From assembly GCA_944324865.1 (NCBI GenBank), contig CALUXW010000001.1, positions 62,001 to 126,000 on the forward strand: a stretch of DNA of 64,000 nucleotides, given 5' to 3'. The position numbers and the translations under genes were made by a program. Positions 63,272-64,000 of this stretch are shown here, piece by piece (position 1 is the first letter of the stretch; each line of letters begins with the position of its first letter). This stretch comes from Candidatus Gastranaerophilales bacterium. GTDB lineage: Bacteria; Cyanobacteriota; Vampirovibrionia; Gastranaerophilales; Gastranaerophilaceae. A model generated the notes under the pieces. It was given only the letters and a program-made list of their open reading frames with translations. It made no database searches and was not told the origin of the DNA.

Positions 63272-64000
63272 ATGCAGAATGCATTTAACAGTGACGATAA
63301 GGTCGTTAAATTTAAACCACTTGTTTTTGGTGAAGCTGTCAATGTTGTCAAGGAAGCAAATAAGGATTTCAGACAACAGTTTGTTAATGATGTTGATTGT
63401 AATTTAAGTTCTATTTGTATTGTCAAAAAAGATGGTACCAAGGAAAGATACAATGTAGATAAAGTTGTAAATGCCGTAAAGAAATCTGCATCAAGAATGC
63501 TTATAGAATTTAATAATAATGATATTGCTAAAATATGCAATTACGTGAATAAGAATGTATTGCTTCTTAATAAGTGCGAAGTTGATATTTTGGATATACA
63601 TAATATAGTTGAAAGTGCGCTTGAAGACATAAATCCAAAAGTAGCCCAAAGTTATAGAAACTACAGAAATTATAAGACTGACTTTGTGAAAATGTTGGAC
63701 AAGGTATTTCAAGAAAGTCAAAAAATTATGTATATAGGTGATAAAGAGAATTCCAATGCTGATTCTGCACTTGTGTCGACTAAACGTTCATTAATTTTTA
63801 ATCAACTAAATAAAGAACTTTATAAAAAGTTTTTCCTCACAGTCGATGATCTACAAGCAGTTCGTGATGGTTATATTTATATTCATGATATGCCTGCACG
63901 CAGAGATACGATGAATTGTTGCCTTTTTGATGTTGCAAATGTTTTAAAAGATGGTTTTGAAATGGGAAATTTATGGTATAACGAACCAAAAACACTTGAT
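63272..64000 (+). CDS. Ribonucleoside-triphosphate reductase, N-terminal part (3' end outside window)
   Basis: 243 codons, open to the window end. AGGAG lies nine bases before the ATG. An ATP-cone (about residues 48-140: 'ICIVKKDGTKERYNVDKVVNAVKKS') is the allosteric nucleotide-binding domain. The reductase barrel begins 'DGYIYIHDMPARRDTMNCCLFDVANVLKDGFEMGNLWYNEPKTLD', which carries an active-site Cys pair as in class II/III enzymes. B12-riboswitch control suggests an enzyme whose expression is adjusted to cobalamin: either a cobalamin-dependent class II enzyme or its B12-independent backup. The N-terminal part cannot decide between class II and III. Confidence 0.83.
   Translation, partial: MQNAFNSDDKVVKFKPLVFGEAVNVVKEANKDFRQQFVNDVDCNLSSICIVKKDGTKERYNVDKVVNAVKKSASRMLIEFNNNDIAKICNYVNKNVLLLNKCEVDILDIHNIVESALEDINPKVAQSYRNYRNYKTDFVKMLDKVFQESQKIMYIGDKENSNADSALVSTKRSLIFNQLNKELYKKFFLTVDDLQAVRDGYIYIHDMPARRDTMNCCLFDVANVLKDGFEMGNLWYNEPKTLD

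Overview
The window is AT-rich, gene-dense bacterial chromosome. It has short A/T-rich spacers, many overlapping or nearly abutting genes, strong AGGAG-type ribosome binding sites and genuine Gram-negative-style export signals. Several things point to a gut-type, non-photosynthetic relative of Cyanobacteria (Melainabacteria/Vampirovibrionia, Gastranaerophilales-like): AT-richness; strictly fermentative genes (pflBA); paired LuxR-type response regulators; ClpC and FtsH; GatB/GatC; and families of short-motif proteins with N-terminal 'FKG', 'AVSINI' or 'CPHG..CPIC' signatures, HEAT-like repeats and prepilin-like proteins. This placement is inference from gene content only; no rRNA is present.

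Layout. 1-6.1 kb: CorA (cut by the window edge), a flavoprotein, FolK, FtsH, and two corrinoid iron-sulfur protein subunits (CdhD/CdhE-like) with no carbon monoxide dehydrogenase nearby. 6.1-11.2 kb (minus): PfkB-like kinase, pyruvyl transferase, a HisA-HisI-HisE fusion, HisD and a DUF374 acyltransferase. 11.3-22.1 kb: SDR, B12-type radical SAM protein, DUF2023 plus ferredoxin, RecJ, BI-1 protein, CoaE, agmatinase, MATE pump and small secreted proteins. 22.1-25.9 kb: a structured RNA candidate, then three broken genes (AAA+ ATPase, HEAT-like protein, degenerate AAA+ paralog). They carry five frameshifts, all of the same sign and all in A-runs, plus one nonsense codon. 26-38 kb: tRNA-Asn, YtxH/DUF948 envelope proteins, lipoamide dehydrogenase and LipA, RimO, a membrane glycosyltransferase, a TPR protein, PyrG and GatC. 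37.7-41.3 kb: two response regulators, a pentapeptide-repeat protein and a paralogous exported pair.

41.3-44.6 kb (minus) holds the most unusual unit. A complete cobalamin riboswitch, whose P13 stem contains the Shine-Dalgarno sequence, precedes an operon of four proteins with no recognisable B12 role: a Cys/His-knuckle protein, a multi-pass membrane protein, a HEAT-like protein and a prepilin fused to a phage-tail-collar-like segment. 44.6-52 kb: DUF5672 protein, 111-bp tandem repeats built from the 3' end of tRNA-Leu, GatB, two Pro/Gln-rich HEAT proteins and a TIGR03960-type radical SAM protein. 52-64 kb: hybrid sensing genes, class II aldolase, RpiB, ClpC, a pseudo-receiver LuxR regulator, tRNA-Ser, pyruvate formate-lyase with its activase, and a second cobalamin riboswitch in front of a ribonucleotide reductase that runs off the window.

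Taken together the metabolism is fermentative (aldolase, PFL) and cobalamin-dependent or cobalamin-responsive at several points (two riboswitches, a corrinoid Fe-S protein pair, two radical SAM proteins of B12-associated families). Envelope and surface functions are a second theme.
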